Counted from the first letter of the stretch, positions 55,139 to 64,000 are shown. The stretch: 64,000 nt of DNA from Streptomyces sp. 6-11-2 (GCF_006540305.1 NZ_BJOR01000001.1:5890001-5954000); one strand, 5' to 3'. Program-made: numbers and translations. Notes: generated by a model not told the origin, from the letters alone.

Positions 55139-57286
55139 GTGAGCAGCGAGAACGGGACGGGGGACGGCGGGGCCGCGGGGGCGCCGCCGGAACAGCTTGC
55201 GCTCATCCGGGAGAGCGTGCGCAAGGCGCAGGAGCCGCGGGCCAAGCCGCGCACCTGGCGCGGTGCCGCGCTCGCCGGGGAACTGCCCGTGGCGCGCGTA
55301 CTGGTCGACAAGGGCGCACTGCACCTCGACCGTTACTTCGACTACGCCGTGCCCGCCGAACTGGACGCCGACGCGCGGCCCGGGGTGCGGGTGCGCGTGC
55401 GGTTCGGAGCCGGACGGCACCGGGTGCGCGAGGGACGGCGCGAGGGCGGCGGGCTCATCGACGGGTACCTGATCGAGCGCCGGGCCGAGTCCGACTACGC
55501 GGGGCCGCTCGCCGCGCTCGCCCAGGTCGTGTCGCCCGAGCCCGTGCTCAGCGAGGAACTGCTCGGCCTGGCACGGGCCGTCGCCGACCGGTACGCGGGC
55601 AGCGTCGCCGACGTACTCCAACTCGCCGTGCCGCCGCGCAGGGCGCGCGCCGAGGAACGGCCCTCGCCCGCACCGCTGCCGCCGCCGCCCGCACCCGACG
55701 CGGGCTCCTGGGCCCGCTACGAGCGGGGGGACGCGTTCGTGCGGGCCCTGGCCGCGGGGGGCTCGCCGCGTGCCGTGTGGAACGCGCTGCCCGGGCCCGG
55801 GTGGAGCGAGGAACTGGCCCGCTCCGTCGCCGCCGCGCTCGCCTCGGGACGCGGTGCGCTCGTCGTCGTACCGGACGGGCGGGCCGCCGCCCGGGTGGAC
55901 GCCGCGCTGACGGCCCTGCTGGGCGAGGGACGGCACGCGCTGCTCACCGCCGACGCGGGGCCCGAGAAGAGGTACCGGCAGTGGCTCGCCGTGCGCCGGG
56001 GATCCGTACGGGCCGTCGTCGGTACCCGGGCCGCCATGTTCGCGCCGGTGCGGGATCTCGGGCTGGTCGCGCTGTGGGACGACGGGGACGACAGCCACAG
56101 CGAGCAGCACGCGCCGCAGCCGCACGCCCGCGAGGTGCTGCTGCTGCGCGCCGCGCAGGACAAGTGCGGTTTCCTGCTGGGCGGTTGGAGCTGCACGGTG
56201 GAGGCGGCACAGCTCGTCGAGAGCGGCTGGGCCAGGCCGCTCGTCGCCGCCAGGGAACAGGTGCGGCGGGCGGCTCCGCTCGTGCGCACGGTGGGCGACA
56301 CCGATCTCGCCCGGGACGAGGCCGCGCGGGCGGCCCGGCTGCCCTCGCTCGCCTGGCAGGCGGCCAGGGAGGGACTGCGGCACGGGCCCGTACTGGTGCA
56401 GGTGCCCCGCCGGGGTTACGTGCCGCGGATGGCCTGCGCGCAGTGCCGGGCGCCCGCACGGTGCCGGCACTGCGCGGGACCCCTCCAGGGGCAGGACGCG
56501 GGGGCGCTCGGCTGTGACTGGTGCGGGCGGGAGGAGCCGGCATGGCACTGCCCGGAGTGCGGCTCGTTCCGGCTGCGGGCCCAGGTCGTCGGAGCGCGGC
56601 GGACCGCCGAGGAACTGGGCCGGGCGTTCCCGTCCGTGCCCGTGCGGACCTCGGGACGCGAGCACGTGCTGGACACGGTGCCGGGGACACCCGCGCTGGT
56701 GGTGAGCACCCCGGGTGCGGAGCCGGTCGCCGAGGGCGGGTACGCGGCGGCCCTGCTCCTGGACGGCTGGGCCATGCTCGGGCGTCCCGATCTGCGCGCC
56801 GGCGAGGACGCGCTGCGGCGCTGGATCGCCGCCGCCGCGCTCGTCCGGCCGCAGCCGGAGGGCGGCACCGTGGTGGTCGTCGCCGAGCCGACCCTGCGGC
56901 CCGTGCAGGCGCTGGTGCGCTGGGATCCCGTCGGTCACGCCCTGCGGGAGCTGTCCGAACGCGCCGAACTCGGGTTCCCGCCGGTGTCCCGCATGGCGGC
57001 CGTGTCGGGCCCGGCGGAGGCGGTGTCGGACTTCCTCCCCGCCGTCGAACTGCCGCGGGAGGCAGAGGTGTTGGGGCCCGTCCCGCTACCGGTCACGCCT
57101 CCGGGACGCCCGCGCCGATCCGGCGCGCCCCCACCCGGCGAACACTGGACCCGGGCCCTGATCCGCGTCCCGCCCGGCAGTGGAGCCGCGTTGGCCTCCG
57201 CCCTGAAGTCCACTCAGGCGGCCCGCATGGCCCGCGGAAACCATGACCCGGTCCAGGTACGCGTCGACCCACCGGACATCGGCTGA
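55139..57286 (+). CDS. priA: actinobacterial PriA-like replication restart protein lacking helicase motifs
   Basis: A 715-residue PriA homologue. The N-terminal DNA-binding region (PVARVLVDKGALHLDRYFDYAVP) and eight zinc-binding cysteines (CAQC, CRHC, CDWC, CPEC) are intact. The ATPase core is degenerate: where Walker A GxTGSGKT should be, the text is ALPGPGWSEEL, and the DEEH box reads WDDGDD. Mycobacterial PriA is known to lack helicase motifs in the same way. The GTG start at 55139 is preceded by TAAGAA (55126-55131) at leaderless spacing. It may still scaffold primosome assembly. Confidence 0.93.
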   Translation: MSSENGTGDGGAAGAPPEQLALIRESVRKAQEPRAKPRTWRGAALAGELPVARVLVDKGALHLDRYFDYAVPAELDADARPGVRVRVRFGAGRHRVREGRREGGGLIDGYLIERRAESDYAGPLAALAQVVSPEPVLSEELLGLARAVADRYAGSVADVLQLAVPPRRARAEERPSPAPLPPPPAPDAGSWARYERGDAFVRALAAGGSPRAVWNALPGPGWSEELARSVAAALASGRGALVVVPDGRAAARVDAALTALLGEGRHALLTADAGPEKRYRQWLAVRRGSVRAVVGTRAAMFAPVRDLGLVALWDDGDDSHSEQHAPQPHAREVLLLRAAQDKCGFLLGGWSCTVEAAQLVESGWARPLVAAREQVRRAAPLVRTVGDTDLARDEAARAARLPSLAWQAAREGLRHGPVLVQVPRRGYVPRMACAQCRAPARCRHCAGPLQGQDAGALGCDWCGREEPAWHCPECGSFRLRAQVVGARRTAEELGRAFPSVPVRTSGREHVLDTVPGTPALVVSTPGAEPVAEGGYAAALLLDGWAMLGRPDLRAGEDALRRWIAAAALVRPQPEGGTVVVVAEPTLRPVQALVRWDPVGHALRELSERAELGFPPVSRMAAVSGPAEAVSDFLPAVELPREAEVLGPVPLPVTPPGRPRRSGAPPPGEHWTRALIRVPPGSGAALASALKSTQAARMARGNHDPVQVRVDPPDIG

Positions 57287-57714
57287 CACGGCAACGCCCG
57301 CACGGTGAGGGGGGCTGCCAACTCCGGCCGCGTGTACTGCCGTTCGCCGAAGGCGCGCGTCCCGGCCGGGCTGTGGACGCGCAGAGGCCCGAGGCTCCGT
57401 GCGGCACGGGTGAGTCGGTGCCCTGCGGAGGACGGATCGCAGGTCAGGTCGGGCGGTCAGGTCTGCGCGGGCCGGTGTTCCGGGGCTGTGCCCCGAGGGC
57501 CCGGCGCGGTGGCCGAGGCCGCACCGCGTCGTACCGGCACGGGTCTCGCCGGGGTGCCCGGCGGCCGTCGGGCCGGAGCGGGGAGCGAACCGCCTGGTGT
57601 CCGGCCGCGCCCGGGACCGCGTGAGATGGGCGGACGGGAGCCGTCAGTGCCTGGCCGACGGTGGTGTCAGGACCCTCCCGGGTGCCCGCTGGGACGGGAC
57701 ACGGGAAGGGGGCG
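57287..57714. other. 428-bp intergenic region without a supported gene
   Basis: Open frames here have neither conserved motifs nor good starts. CGGGGC-TGT-GCCCCG at 57481-57495 is a single copy of the hairpin element type found in tandem at 13361-13727. The rest is unremarkable high-GC sequence. Confidence 0.5.
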
Positions 57715-58248
57715 TCAGCCGTTGCGGGGGCCGGGGAAGGCGGTGGGGCGGGGCTCGTCGCGCAGTGCCGGGCCGCAGGCCGTCGGCTGGGTCGGCATGG
57801 AGCGGGCCGCGGGGACCGTGGCGATGCCGGTGCCGACATTGACCGTACGGGTGCCCGTCGGCTCCGGGGTCCGCTCGCCCTCGGCGGCCGGCGCGGCCGC
57901 CGCGCGGCGGGCGCCGTAACGCCGGTGGACCGCCTGCTTGGTGACGCCGAGGGCCGAGCCGACGGCGTCCCACGAGAAGCCGAGCGAGCGGTCGAAGTCC
58001 ACGGCGGCCGTGACCAGGGTCTCGACACTGTCCCGCAGCTCCTGGGCGAGACGGACGGTCGGGGCGGGGGCGCGTCCGTAGACGACGAAGCCCGTGGAAG
58101 GGCCGGAGCGGCGTGGGCGGTAGACGTTGCCCAGCTGGGCGGTGAGCGTGCGCAGTGCGTCCACCTGCCGGCGGACCCGCTCGATGTCCCGCACCAGCAA
58201 GTGCAGGCTGGCCCGGGCCTGGGCGTCGTGGGTTGCGTGGTCGGCCAT
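57715..58248 (-). CDS. helix-turn-helix protein of unknown function
   Basis: A 177-residue protein. The N-terminal half is helical and charged ([26 protein letters not shown]). A middle motif [48 protein letters not shown] is a sigma-region-4/MarR-like helix-turn-helix that should bind DNA. The C-terminal 45 residues are disordered and Pro/Thr-rich. ATG 58248 follows GAGG; the longer frame from 58311 is less likely. It is convergent with priA and divergent from fmt. I recognise it as a conserved Streptomyces protein but know no function. Confidence 0.75.
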   Translation of the reverse strand: MADHATHDAQARASLHLLVRDIERVRRQVDALRTLTAQLGNVYRPRRSGPSTGFVVYGRAPAPTVRLAQELRDSVETLVTAAVDFDRSLGFSWDAVGSALGVTKQAVHRRYGARRAAAAPAAEGERTPEPTGTRTVNVGTGIATVPAARSMPTQPTACGPALRDEPRPTAFPGPRNG

Positions 58249-58473
58249 GAACAAGCCTCTCGAACCGGCGTTGAAAGGAATCGGGCCGAGCAGGCGGCCC
58301 GCTGTGGTCAACTCTTACTTGACCAACGCGCTTGCCCCCCACGGGTCACGGTGTGGGGGCGTAGGGAAACACGCGTACGCCCCCGTGCGCCGGACGCGCG
58401 CTGCACGGTCGGCCGACGGCCTCCCCCCCCCGTCACCTGACGCGCCGCCCGGTCGTCTGCTTTGTCCCGGCTC

Positions 58474-58880
58474 CGTGGCCTGCTGCCTGGCGTGCCGGCT
58501 GTTGCCCGGCTGGGTCGTCTGTGGCTGGGCTTCGTGGTCTGCTGCCTGGCGTGCCGGCTGTTGCCCGGCCCGGTCATCTGCTGCCCCGGCTCCGTGGCCT
58601 GCTATCTGGCGTGCCGCGTGCCGCGTGCCGCGTGCCGCCGCGGCTCCGGTGGCTTGCCTCCTGCTGCCCCGGCTTCGTGGCTCGCCGCCTGGCGTGCCGC
58701 TCGTCGCCCGGCCCTGTCACCGGCCGCCCGGTCACCTGTCGCCTGGCCCTGTCACCTGTGTCGCCCGGCCCTGTCACCGGCCGCCCGGTCACCTGTCGAC
58801 CGGTCACCTGTCGACCGGCCCCGTCACTTGTCGCCTGGCCCTGTCACCTCTCGCCCGGCCCCGTCACCTTCCGCCCGGCC
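58474..58880. repeat. degenerate repeat tract upstream of fmt
   Basis: The 738 bp from 58249 to 58986 hold no supported gene. Four copies of a roughly 37-bp element beginning CGTGGCCTGCTGCCTGGCGTG start at 58474, 58533, 58593 and 58676; the third has a local CGTGC(C/CG) expansion. From about 58708 to 58880 follows a second array of 15-20-bp units based on CCGGTCACCTGTCG and GCCCGGCCCTGTCACC, about ten copies. Both arrays look like slippage products and show no CRISPR spacing. Confidence 0.8.
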
Positions 58881-58933
58881 CGGCGTCCGCGGCACCGCTC
58901 CGCCCGTCAGCCACGGCTTTTCGCCCGTGGTCA

Positions 58934-58939
58934 TAGACT
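58934..58939 (+). promoter_or_regulatory. candidate -10 box (TAGACT) for fmt
   Basis: TAGACT lies 47 bp before the fmt ATG, just after the repeat tract. No good -35 can be assigned. Confidence 0.4.
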
Positions 58940-58986
58940 GGTGCGCTGCCCGCCGTCCAACCCGCCCGAGAGGCCCAAGCCACCCC

Positions 58987-59919
58987 ATGAAGCTCGTCTT
59001 CGCCGGTACCCCCGAGGTCGCCGTTCCCGCTCTGGACGCCCTGCTCGCCTCCGGGCGGCACGAGGTGGCCGCCGTCGTCACCCGGCCCGACGCGCCGGCC
59101 GGGCGCGGGCGCAGGCTGGTCGCGAGCCCGGTCGCCGAGCGGGCGGAGGAGGCCGGGATCGAGGTGCTCAAGCCCGTCAAGCCGCGCGACCCGGAGTTCC
59201 TGGAGCGGCTGAAGGAGATCGCCCCGGACTGCTGCCCGGTCGTCGCCTACGGTGCCCTGCTGCCCAGGGCGGCCCTCGACATCCCCGCCCGCGGCTGGGT
59301 CAACCTGCACTTCTCCCTGCTGCCCGCCTGGCGCGGCGCGGCCCCCGCGCAGCACGCCCTCATGGCCGGGGACGAGATCACCGGCGCGTCCACCTTCCTC
59401 ATCGAGGAAGGGCTCGACTCCGGCCCGGTCTACGGCGCCGTCACCGAGCGGATCCGGCCCACCGACACCAGCGGCGACCTGCTCACCCGGCTCGCCCTCG
59501 CCGGGGCCGGACTGCTCGCCGCGACCATGGACGGCATCGAGGACGGCACCCTGGCGGCCGTGCCGCAGCCGGCCGAGGGCGTCACCCTCGCCCCCAAGAT
59601 CACCGTCGAGGACGCCCGGGTCGACTGGACGGCGCCCGCCCTGCGCGTGGACCGCGTGGTACGCGGCTGCACACCGGCGCCCGGCGCCTGGACCACGTTC
59701 CGCGGCGAGCGGCTCAAGCTGATCCAGGCCGCCCCGGCGCCGCAGCGCACCGACCTCGCCCCGGGCGCGCTCGCCGTCGGCAAGAACGACGTCCACGTCG
59801 GCACCGGTTCGTACGCCGTCGAGCTGCTGTGGGTGCAGGCGCAGGGCAAGAAGCCGATGCGGGCGGCGGACTGGGCGCGCGGGGCGCGCATCGCCGAGGG
59901 CGAGACGCTCGGCGGCTGA
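58987..59919 (+). CDS. fmt: methionyl-tRNA formyltransferase
   Basis: A 310-residue enzyme that formylates initiator Met-tRNA. It has [22 protein letters not shown], the folate/catalytic region [21 protein letters not shown] with the SLLP motif, and the C-terminal tRNA-binding domain with [23 protein letters not shown] 58987 is the only reasonable start. rsmB follows 82 bp downstream. Confidence 0.96.
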   Translation: MKLVFAGTPEVAVPALDALLASGRHEVAAVVTRPDAPAGRGRRLVASPVAERAEEAGIEVLKPVKPRDPEFLERLKEIAPDCCPVVAYGALLPRAALDIPARGWVNLHFSLLPAWRGAAPAQHALMAGDEITGASTFLIEEGLDSGPVYGAVTERIRPTDTSGDLLTRLALAGAGLLAATMDGIEDGTLAAVPQPAEGVTLAPKITVEDARVDWTAPALRVDRVVRGCTPAPGAWTTFRGERLKLIQAAPAPQRTDLAPGALAVGKNDVHVGTGSYAVELLWVQAQGKKPMRAADWARGARIAEGETLGG

Positions 59920-60001
59920 CCGGGCGGCCCGGACCGGGACGTAGGCTGGGTGCACCGCGCGTCCGAGCACGGCGCACCCAGACAACCGGAGCACCTTTTT
60001 C

Positions 60002-61417
60002 GTGAGCGACACCCGTCGGCCCCGCAAGCCCGCCAAGCCCTACCGCCGACCCCAGAAGGACCCCGTCCGCATCCTCGCCTTCGAGGCGCTGCGCGCCGTG
60101 GACGAGCGGGACGCCTACGCCAACCTGGTCCTGCCCCCGCTGCTGCGCAAGGCACGCGAGAAGGGCGACTTCGACGGCCGGGACGCCGCGCTCGCCACCG
60201 AGCTGGTGTACGGAACGCTGCGCCGCCAGGGAACGTACGACGCGATCCTCGCGGACTGTGTCGACCGCCCGCTGCGCGAGGTCGACCCGCCCGTCCTGGA
60301 CGTGCTGACCCTCGGCGCCCACCAGCTGCTCGGGACGCGCATCCCCAGCCACGCCGCCGTGTCCGCCACCGTCGAGCTCGCCCGGGTCGTCCTCGGCGAC
60401 GGGCGGGCCAAGTTCGTCAACGCAGTGCTGCGCAAGGTCGCGCAGCACGACCTCGACGGATGGCTGGAGAAGGTCGCCCCGCCCTACGACGAGGACCCCG
60501 AGGACCACCTCGCCGTCGTCCACTCCCACCCCCGCTGGGTCGTCTCCGCCTTGTGGGACTCCCTCGGCGGCGGGCGCGCCGGGATCGAGGACCTGCTGGA
60601 GGCCGACAACGAGCGGCCGGAGGTGACCCTGGTCGCCCGGCCCGGACGGGCCGGCACCGAGGAGCTGCTGCGCGAGGAGGCCGCGGTGCCGGGCCGCTGG
60701 TCGCCGTACGCCGTACGGCTGACCGAGGGCGGCGAACCGGGCGCCGTGGACGCCGTACGGGAGGGCCGGGCCGGCGTCCAGGACGAGGGCAGCCAGCTCG
60801 TCGCGCTCGCCCTGGCGAACGCGCCCCTCGACGGCCCCGACCGGAAGTGGCTCGACGGATGCGCGGGCCCCGGCGGCAAGGCGGCCCTGCTGGCCGCGCT
60901 CGCCGCCGAGCGCGGAGCCGTCCTGCTCGCCTCCGAGAAGCAGCCCCACCGCGCCGGGCTGGTGGCGAAGGCGCTGGCCGGCAACCCCGGTCCGTACCAG
61001 GTGATCGCCGCCGACGGCACGCGTCCCGCCTGGCGGCCGGGCAGCTTCGACCGTGTCCTCGTCGACGTCCCCTGCACCGGGCTCGGCGCCCTGCGCAGGC
61101 GGCCCGAGGCCCGGTGGCGGCGCCGCCCGGAGGACCTGGACGGCTTCGCCCCGCTCCAGCGCGGCCTGCTGCGCACGGCCCTGGAGTCGGTGCGCGTCGG
61201 CGGCGTGGTCGGCTACGCGACCTGCTCCCCCCACCTCGCCGAGACCCGCGCCGTGGTCACCGACGTGCTCAAGCAGTTCCCGGAGGCCGAACTGATCGAC
61301 GCCCGCCCGCTGCTGCCGGGCGTCGGGATCCTCGGCGACGGCCCCGACGTGCAGCTGTGGCCGCATCTGCACGGGACCGACGCGATGTATCTGGCCCTGA
61401 TCCGCCGCACCGGCTGA
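60002..61417 (+). CDS. rsmB: 16S rRNA m5C967 methyltransferase RsmB
   Basis: A 471-residue SAM-dependent methyltransferase. The N-terminal NusB-like domain (residues about 20-160) has [24 protein letters not shown]. The methyltransferase domain has a SAM loop [16 protein letters not shown], the motif IV cysteine in [21 protein letters not shown] and the catalytic cysteine in [16 protein letters not shown] 60002 fits the fmt-rsmB pairing. A very long perfect hairpin follows. Confidence 0.95.
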   Translation: MSDTRRPRKPAKPYRRPQKDPVRILAFEALRAVDERDAYANLVLPPLLRKAREKGDFDGRDAALATELVYGTLRRQGTYDAILADCVDRPLREVDPPVLDVLTLGAHQLLGTRIPSHAAVSATVELARVVLGDGRAKFVNAVLRKVAQHDLDGWLEKVAPPYDEDPEDHLAVVHSHPRWVVSALWDSLGGGRAGIEDLLEADNERPEVTLVARPGRAGTEELLREEAAVPGRWSPYAVRLTEGGEPGAVDAVREGRAGVQDEGSQLVALALANAPLDGPDRKWLDGCAGPGGKAALLAALAAERGAVLLASEKQPHRAGLVAKALAGNPGPYQVIAADGTRPAWRPGSFDRVLVDVPCTGLGALRRRPEARWRRRPEDLDGFAPLQRGLLRTALESVRVGGVVGYATCSPHLAETRAVVTDVLKQFPEAELIDARPLLPGVGILGDGPDVQLWPHLHGTDAMYLALIRRTG

Positions 61418-61497
61418 CCGGCCCCTTCCCGGGTGCGGTCCACGCCGTCCCGCGAAGCGTCCCTGGAGCGTCCGTGGAGCGGGCCGGCGGGTGCGGC

Positions 61498-61567
61498 CCC
61501 GACCGCACCCGCGCACGGCGGTCCCGACCGCACCCGCGCACGGCGGTCCCGACCGCGCGCCCGTGCG
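61498..61567. repeat. 25-bp tandem repeat between rsmB and rpe
   Basis: Two exact 25-bp units (61498-61522, 61523-61547) starting CCCGACCGCACCCGCGCACG, and a third diverging copy from 61548. The region is non-coding. Confidence 0.8.
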
Positions 61568-61573
61568 TCATGA

Positions 61574-61628
61574 CCGTCGGCTCCCCCCGGTACCCGGCTG
61601 GAGGCCGGGTACCGGGGGGAGCCGACGG
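61574..61628. terminator. exceptionally long perfect hairpin between rsmB and rpe
   Basis: A perfect 25-bp stem (61574-61598 with 61604-61628) with a 5-base loop TGGAG. It is the longest uninterrupted inverted repeat I found in the window. It probably ends the fmt-rsmB transcript, lying 25 bp before the rpe ATG. Confidence 0.85.
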
Positions 61629-61652
61629 GCCCGGGCATGGCACGCTTGGGTC

Positions 61653-62339
61653 ATGGCCGTGCAGATCAACCCCAGCATCCTGTCCGCCGACTTCGCGCGT
61701 CTCGCCGAGGAGGCGAAGGCGGTCGAAGGGGCCGACTGGCTCCACGTCGACGTCATGGACAACCACTTCGTCCCGAACCTCACGCTCGGCGTGCCCGTCG
61801 TGGAGTCCCTGGCCCGGGCGACGGACACCCCGCTGGACTGCCACCTGATGATCGAGCAGCCCGACCGCTGGGCGCCGCAGTACGTCGAGGCGGGTGCGTC
61901 CTCCGTGACCTTCCACGTCGAGGCGGCCGCCGCTCCCGTCCGGCTGGCCCGCGAGATCCGCGCCAAGGGCGCCCGGGCCTCGATGGCACTCAAGCCCGCC
62001 ACCCCCATCGAGCCGTACGAGGACCTGCTTCCCGAGCTCGACATGCTCCTGATCATGACGGTGGAGCCGGGCTTCGGCGGCCAGGCCTTCCTCGACATCA
62101 TGCTGCCCAAGATCCGCCGCACCCGGGAGCTGATCGGCAAGCACGGCCTCCAGCTGTGGCTGCAGGTCGACGGCGGAGTGTCGGCCTCGACGATCGAGCG
62201 GTGCGCGGAGGCGGGCGCGGACGTGTTCGTCGCCGGCTCGGCGGTCTACGGTGCGCAGGACCCCGCCGAAGCGGTGCGAGCCCTGCGCAGTCAGGCGGAA
62301 ACGGCCACCACCAAGGCGTCCTGGGCGTGCGGCCACTGA
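61653..62339 (+). CDS. rpe: ribulose-phosphate 3-epimerase
   Basis: A 228-residue TIM-barrel metalloenzyme of the pentose phosphate pathway. It has [32 protein letters not shown] with the metal-binding His/Asp, [26 protein letters not shown] and [14 protein letters not shown] 61653 is supported by homology; the frame to its left reads through the long hairpin and is not coding. It lacks an obvious ribosome site. Confidence 0.96.
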   Translation: MAVQINPSILSADFARLAEEAKAVEGADWLHVDVMDNHFVPNLTLGVPVVESLARATDTPLDCHLMIEQPDRWAPQYVEAGASSVTFHVEAAAAPVRLAREIRAKGARASMALKPATPIEPYEDLLPELDMLLIMTVEPGFGGQAFLDIMLPKIRRTRELIGKHGLQLWLQVDGGVSASTIERCAEAGADVFVAGSAVYGAQDPAEAVRALRSQAETATTKASWACGH

Positions 62340-62442
62340 ACAACGGCTGAGTGAACGGCTCCCCAGCAGGGCTGATCAAGCGCGCAGGATCTGCAAGGAT
62401 GAACGGTGAATCCAGAATGTGAACAGCAGTGAGGAGATCGCC

Positions 62443-63462
62443 GTGTCGGGTATGTCGGCGGGCCGGTCAGCCATGCGGATGGGACCCGCTGAGCTGGTGC
62501 AGGCGGCGGCCATGGCCCGCCGTTTCTACCTCGAGGGCAAATCGAAGATCCAGATCGCCGAGGAGTTCGGCGTCAGCCGCTTCAAGGTGGCCCGGGTCCT
62601 GGAGACCGCTCTCGAACGGGATCTCGTGCGCATCGAGATCCGCGTGCCGGCCGAGCTGGACGCCGAGCGCTCCGACGCGCTCCGCGCCCGCTACGGCCTC
62701 AGGCACGCCGTCGTGGTCGAGTCCCCGGCCGAGGCAGAGGAGACGCCCGACCCCGAGAACCTCGGCGAAGTAGCCGCCGATCTGCTCGGCGAGCTCGTCG
62801 ACGAGGGAGACGTGCTGGGTCTGGCCTGGGGCCGTTCCACCATCCACATGGCGGCGGCCCTGAACCGGCTGCCGCCCTGCACGGTGGTGCAGCTGACGGG
62901 GGTGTACGACGCCGGGACCTCCGAGCGCGGCTCGGTGGAGGCCGTGCGCCGCGCCGCCCAGGTCTCGGGGGGCGACGCCCACCCCATCTACGCGCCGATG
63001 CTGCTGCCGGACGCGGCCACCGCTGCGGCGCTGCGGCACCAGACCGGGATCGCACGCGCCTTCGAGTACTTCGACAAGGTCACGGTCGCCTGTGTGTCCA
63101 TCGGTTCCTGGGAGCCGGGCATCTCGACGGTGCACGACATGCTCAGCGACGAGGAGCGGGCCCACTACGCCTCGCTCGGCGTCTCCGCCGAGATGGCCGC
63201 GCACCTGTTCGACGCCGAGGGCCGCCGGATCGGGCGGGACCTGGGGGAGCGGTGCATCACGGTCAAGGCCGACCAGCTGCGCCGTATCCCCGAGGTCGTC
63301 GCGATCGCGGGCGGGCAGCGCAAGGCGGCGGCGATCGACGCGGTGCTGCGGTCCGGCCTGGTCACCAGCCTGGTCACGGACACCTCGGCCGCGGACTACC
63401 TGATGACGGCGGGCCCCGCCCCCAGGCCGGCTCTCAACAGGGCGGACCCGGACGGCCCCTGA
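62443..63462 (+). CDS. SorC/DeoR-family transcriptional regulator
   Basis: A 339-residue regulator. The N-terminal helix-turn-helix is AAAMARRFYLEGKSKIQIAEEFGVSRFKVARVLETA. The C-terminal sugar-binding domain of the SorC type has DVLGLAWGRSTIHMAAALNRLP, VVQLTGVYDAG and VVAIAGGQRKAAAIDAVLRSG. Such proteins sense sugar phosphates, and its place after rpe suggests a pentose phosphate ligand (inference). I choose GTG 62443 because GAGGAG at 62431-62436 is well spaced; GTG 62419 is an alternative. Confidence 0.9.
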   Translation: MSGMSAGRSAMRMGPAELVQAAAMARRFYLEGKSKIQIAEEFGVSRFKVARVLETALERDLVRIEIRVPAELDAERSDALRARYGLRHAVVVESPAEAEETPDPENLGEVAADLLGELVDEGDVLGLAWGRSTIHMAAALNRLPPCTVVQLTGVYDAGTSERGSVEAVRRAAQVSGGDAHPIYAPMLLPDAATAAALRHQTGIARAFEYFDKVTVACVSIGSWEPGISTVHDMLSDEERAHYASLGVSAEMAAHLFDAEGRRIGRDLGERCITVKADQLRRIPEVVAIAGGQRKAAAIDAVLRSGLVTSLVTDTSAADYLMTAGPAPRPALNRADPDGP

Positions 63463-63499
63463 CGAGTCCGCGCGGGACGGCCGTGGGAGCATCGACGGC

Positions 63500-63901
63500 A
63501 TGCTGCTGCGGTTCGTCCCCCGTGTGCTCGCGGGGCTCCTCGTCACGCTCGCCGTCCTTCTGACGGGCTGCTCGCCCTCCGGGCCGGGCGGTTCCGACCC
63601 CTCAGCCCCGTCGTGGGCCCATGGGATGGCCACGATCAGTCAGTCCCGGCTGCCGGCCGAGGCCCGGCAGACCCTGGCCCTCGTCGACAAGGGCGGCCCC
63701 TATCCGTACCGGCAGGACAACACCGTGTTCGGCAATTTCGAGGGGCGGCTGCCCAAGGAGCCGCGCGGCTACTACCACGAGTACACGGTGCGGACCCCGG
63801 GGTCGCGCGACCGCGGAGCCAGGCGCATCGTCACCGGCCGGGGCGGGGAGTTCTACTACACCGATGATCACTACAACACGTTCCGGGCGGTGCTGAGATG
63901 A
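63500..63901 (+). CDS. secreted lipoprotein guanyl-specific RNase (RNase Sa/T1 family)
   Basis: A 133-residue protein with a lipoprotein signal peptide ending in the lipobox LLTGC (C24). A microbial RNase domain closely similar to RNase Sa of Streptomyces follows: RLPAEARQTLALV, GPYPYRQDNTVFGNFEGRLP, YYHEYTV, RGARRIVTG and YYTDDHYNTF. The catalytic residues of RNase Sa (E54, R69, H85) correspond to E94, R109 and H124, all present. The disulphide cysteines of RNase Sa are absent. The stop overlaps the ATG of a barstar-like gene, so enzyme and inhibitor are co-translated. Confidence 0.9.
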   Translation: MLLRFVPRVLAGLLVTLAVLLTGCSPSGPGGSDPSAPSWAHGMATISQSRLPAEARQTLALVDKGGPYPYRQDNTVFGNFEGRLPKEPRGYYHEYTVRTPGSRDRGARRIVTGRGGEFYYTDDHYNTFRAVLR

Positions 63902-64000
63902 GCGAAGACCTGGCGGGCCGGGTCGTGGTCACGCTGGACCTCGACGGTGTCACGGACAAGGCGGGGCTGATGGACCGGGTCGCCCGTGCCCTCTCACTGC
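63898..64000 (+). CDS. barstar-like RNase inhibitor (partial)
   Basis: Only 34 codons are in the window. The start MSEDLAGRVVVTLDLDGVTDKAGLMDRVARAL resembles barstar-family proteins (short beta strand, LDLDGV, then helix 1). Its ATG overlaps the RNase stop. Known pairs (barnase/barstar, RNase Sa/Sai14) use this protein to block RNase left in the cytoplasm. The name is supported by context as much as by sequence. Confidence 0.75.
   Translation, partial: MSEDLAGRVVVTLDLDGVTDKAGLMDRVARALSL

Noticed and set aside
57305..57919. 204-residue plus-strand open frame after priA
   Set aside because: No ribosome site, composition of repeat-like Gly/Arg, and it overlaps the better-supported minus-strand HTH gene.
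58474..58880. Possible CRISPR array
   Set aside because: Repeat units are degenerate and contiguous, there are no unique spacers of constant length, and no cas genes are near.

Overview
This is GC-rich (roughly 70%) actinobacterial chromosome. GTG and TTG starts are common and stop/start overlaps of the ATGA or GTGA type are frequent. The gene content (bldD, sIHF, relA, a PIM lipid cluster) and the order from pgsA/pimA through ruvCAB-secDF-relA, aroCKB-efp-bldD and the pyr operon to metK, fmt and rpe match what I know of the Streptomyces chromosome core. I see no phage, insertion sequence, CRISPR array, rRNA, tRNA or biosynthetic gene cluster.

Layout. 1-4.1 kb: the edge of an EF-G-like GTPase gene, then a phosphatidylinositol / PI-mannoside cluster (CDP-alcohol transferase, acyltransferase, PimA). 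4.3-9.1 kb: PLP synthase (pdxST), yebC and the Holliday-junction genes ruvCAB. 9.2-16.5 kb: yajC-secD-secF-apt, then a 0.6 kb intergenic tract of GC-rich tandem hairpin repeats, then the bifunctional (p)ppGpp enzyme relA. 16.6-25 kb: a DUF349 protein, a membrane-anchored cyclophilin, a metallo-beta-lactamase-fold hydrolase, hisS, a two-gene ABC exporter divergent from a VKOR-type membrane protein, and rarA. 25-30 kb: rpsD behind a long structured leader, two small envelope-type proteins, alaS and ruvX. 30-39.5 kb: mltG, the shikimate genes aroE and aroC-aroK-aroB, a proline-repeat P-loop protein, a degenerate M24 peptidase homologue, efp and nusB. 39.8-40.3 kb: the developmental master regulator bldD, with two BldD-box-like sites in front of it. 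40.5-50.6 kb: pyrR-pyrB-pyrC-(membrane protein)-carA-carB-pyrD-pyrF, complete de novo UMP synthesis except pyrE, with a PyrR-type RNA hairpin over the pyrR ribosome binding site. 50.9-57.3 kb: sIHF, gmk, rpoZ, coaBC, metK and a helicase-dead-looking priA. 57.7-64 kb: an HTH protein, a repeat-rich spacer, fmt, rsmB, rpe, a SorC-type regulator, and a secreted-lipoprotein RNase followed by the start of its barstar-like inhibitor gene.

Most genes are housekeeping and act in information processing (replication restart, recombination, translation, nucleotide supply) or stress and development signalling (RelA for ppGpp, BldD for c-di-GMP, sIHF for nucleoid architecture). I do not see a clear novel multi-gene system. 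The points most worth checking are the structured rpsD leader, the tandem hairpin repeats before relA, the M24 homologue with altered metal ligands beside efp, the palindrome between the ABC exporter and the VKOR gene, and the lipoprotein RNase/barstar pair at the right edge. All assignments come from reading the sequence and recalled family knowledge; no database search was run.
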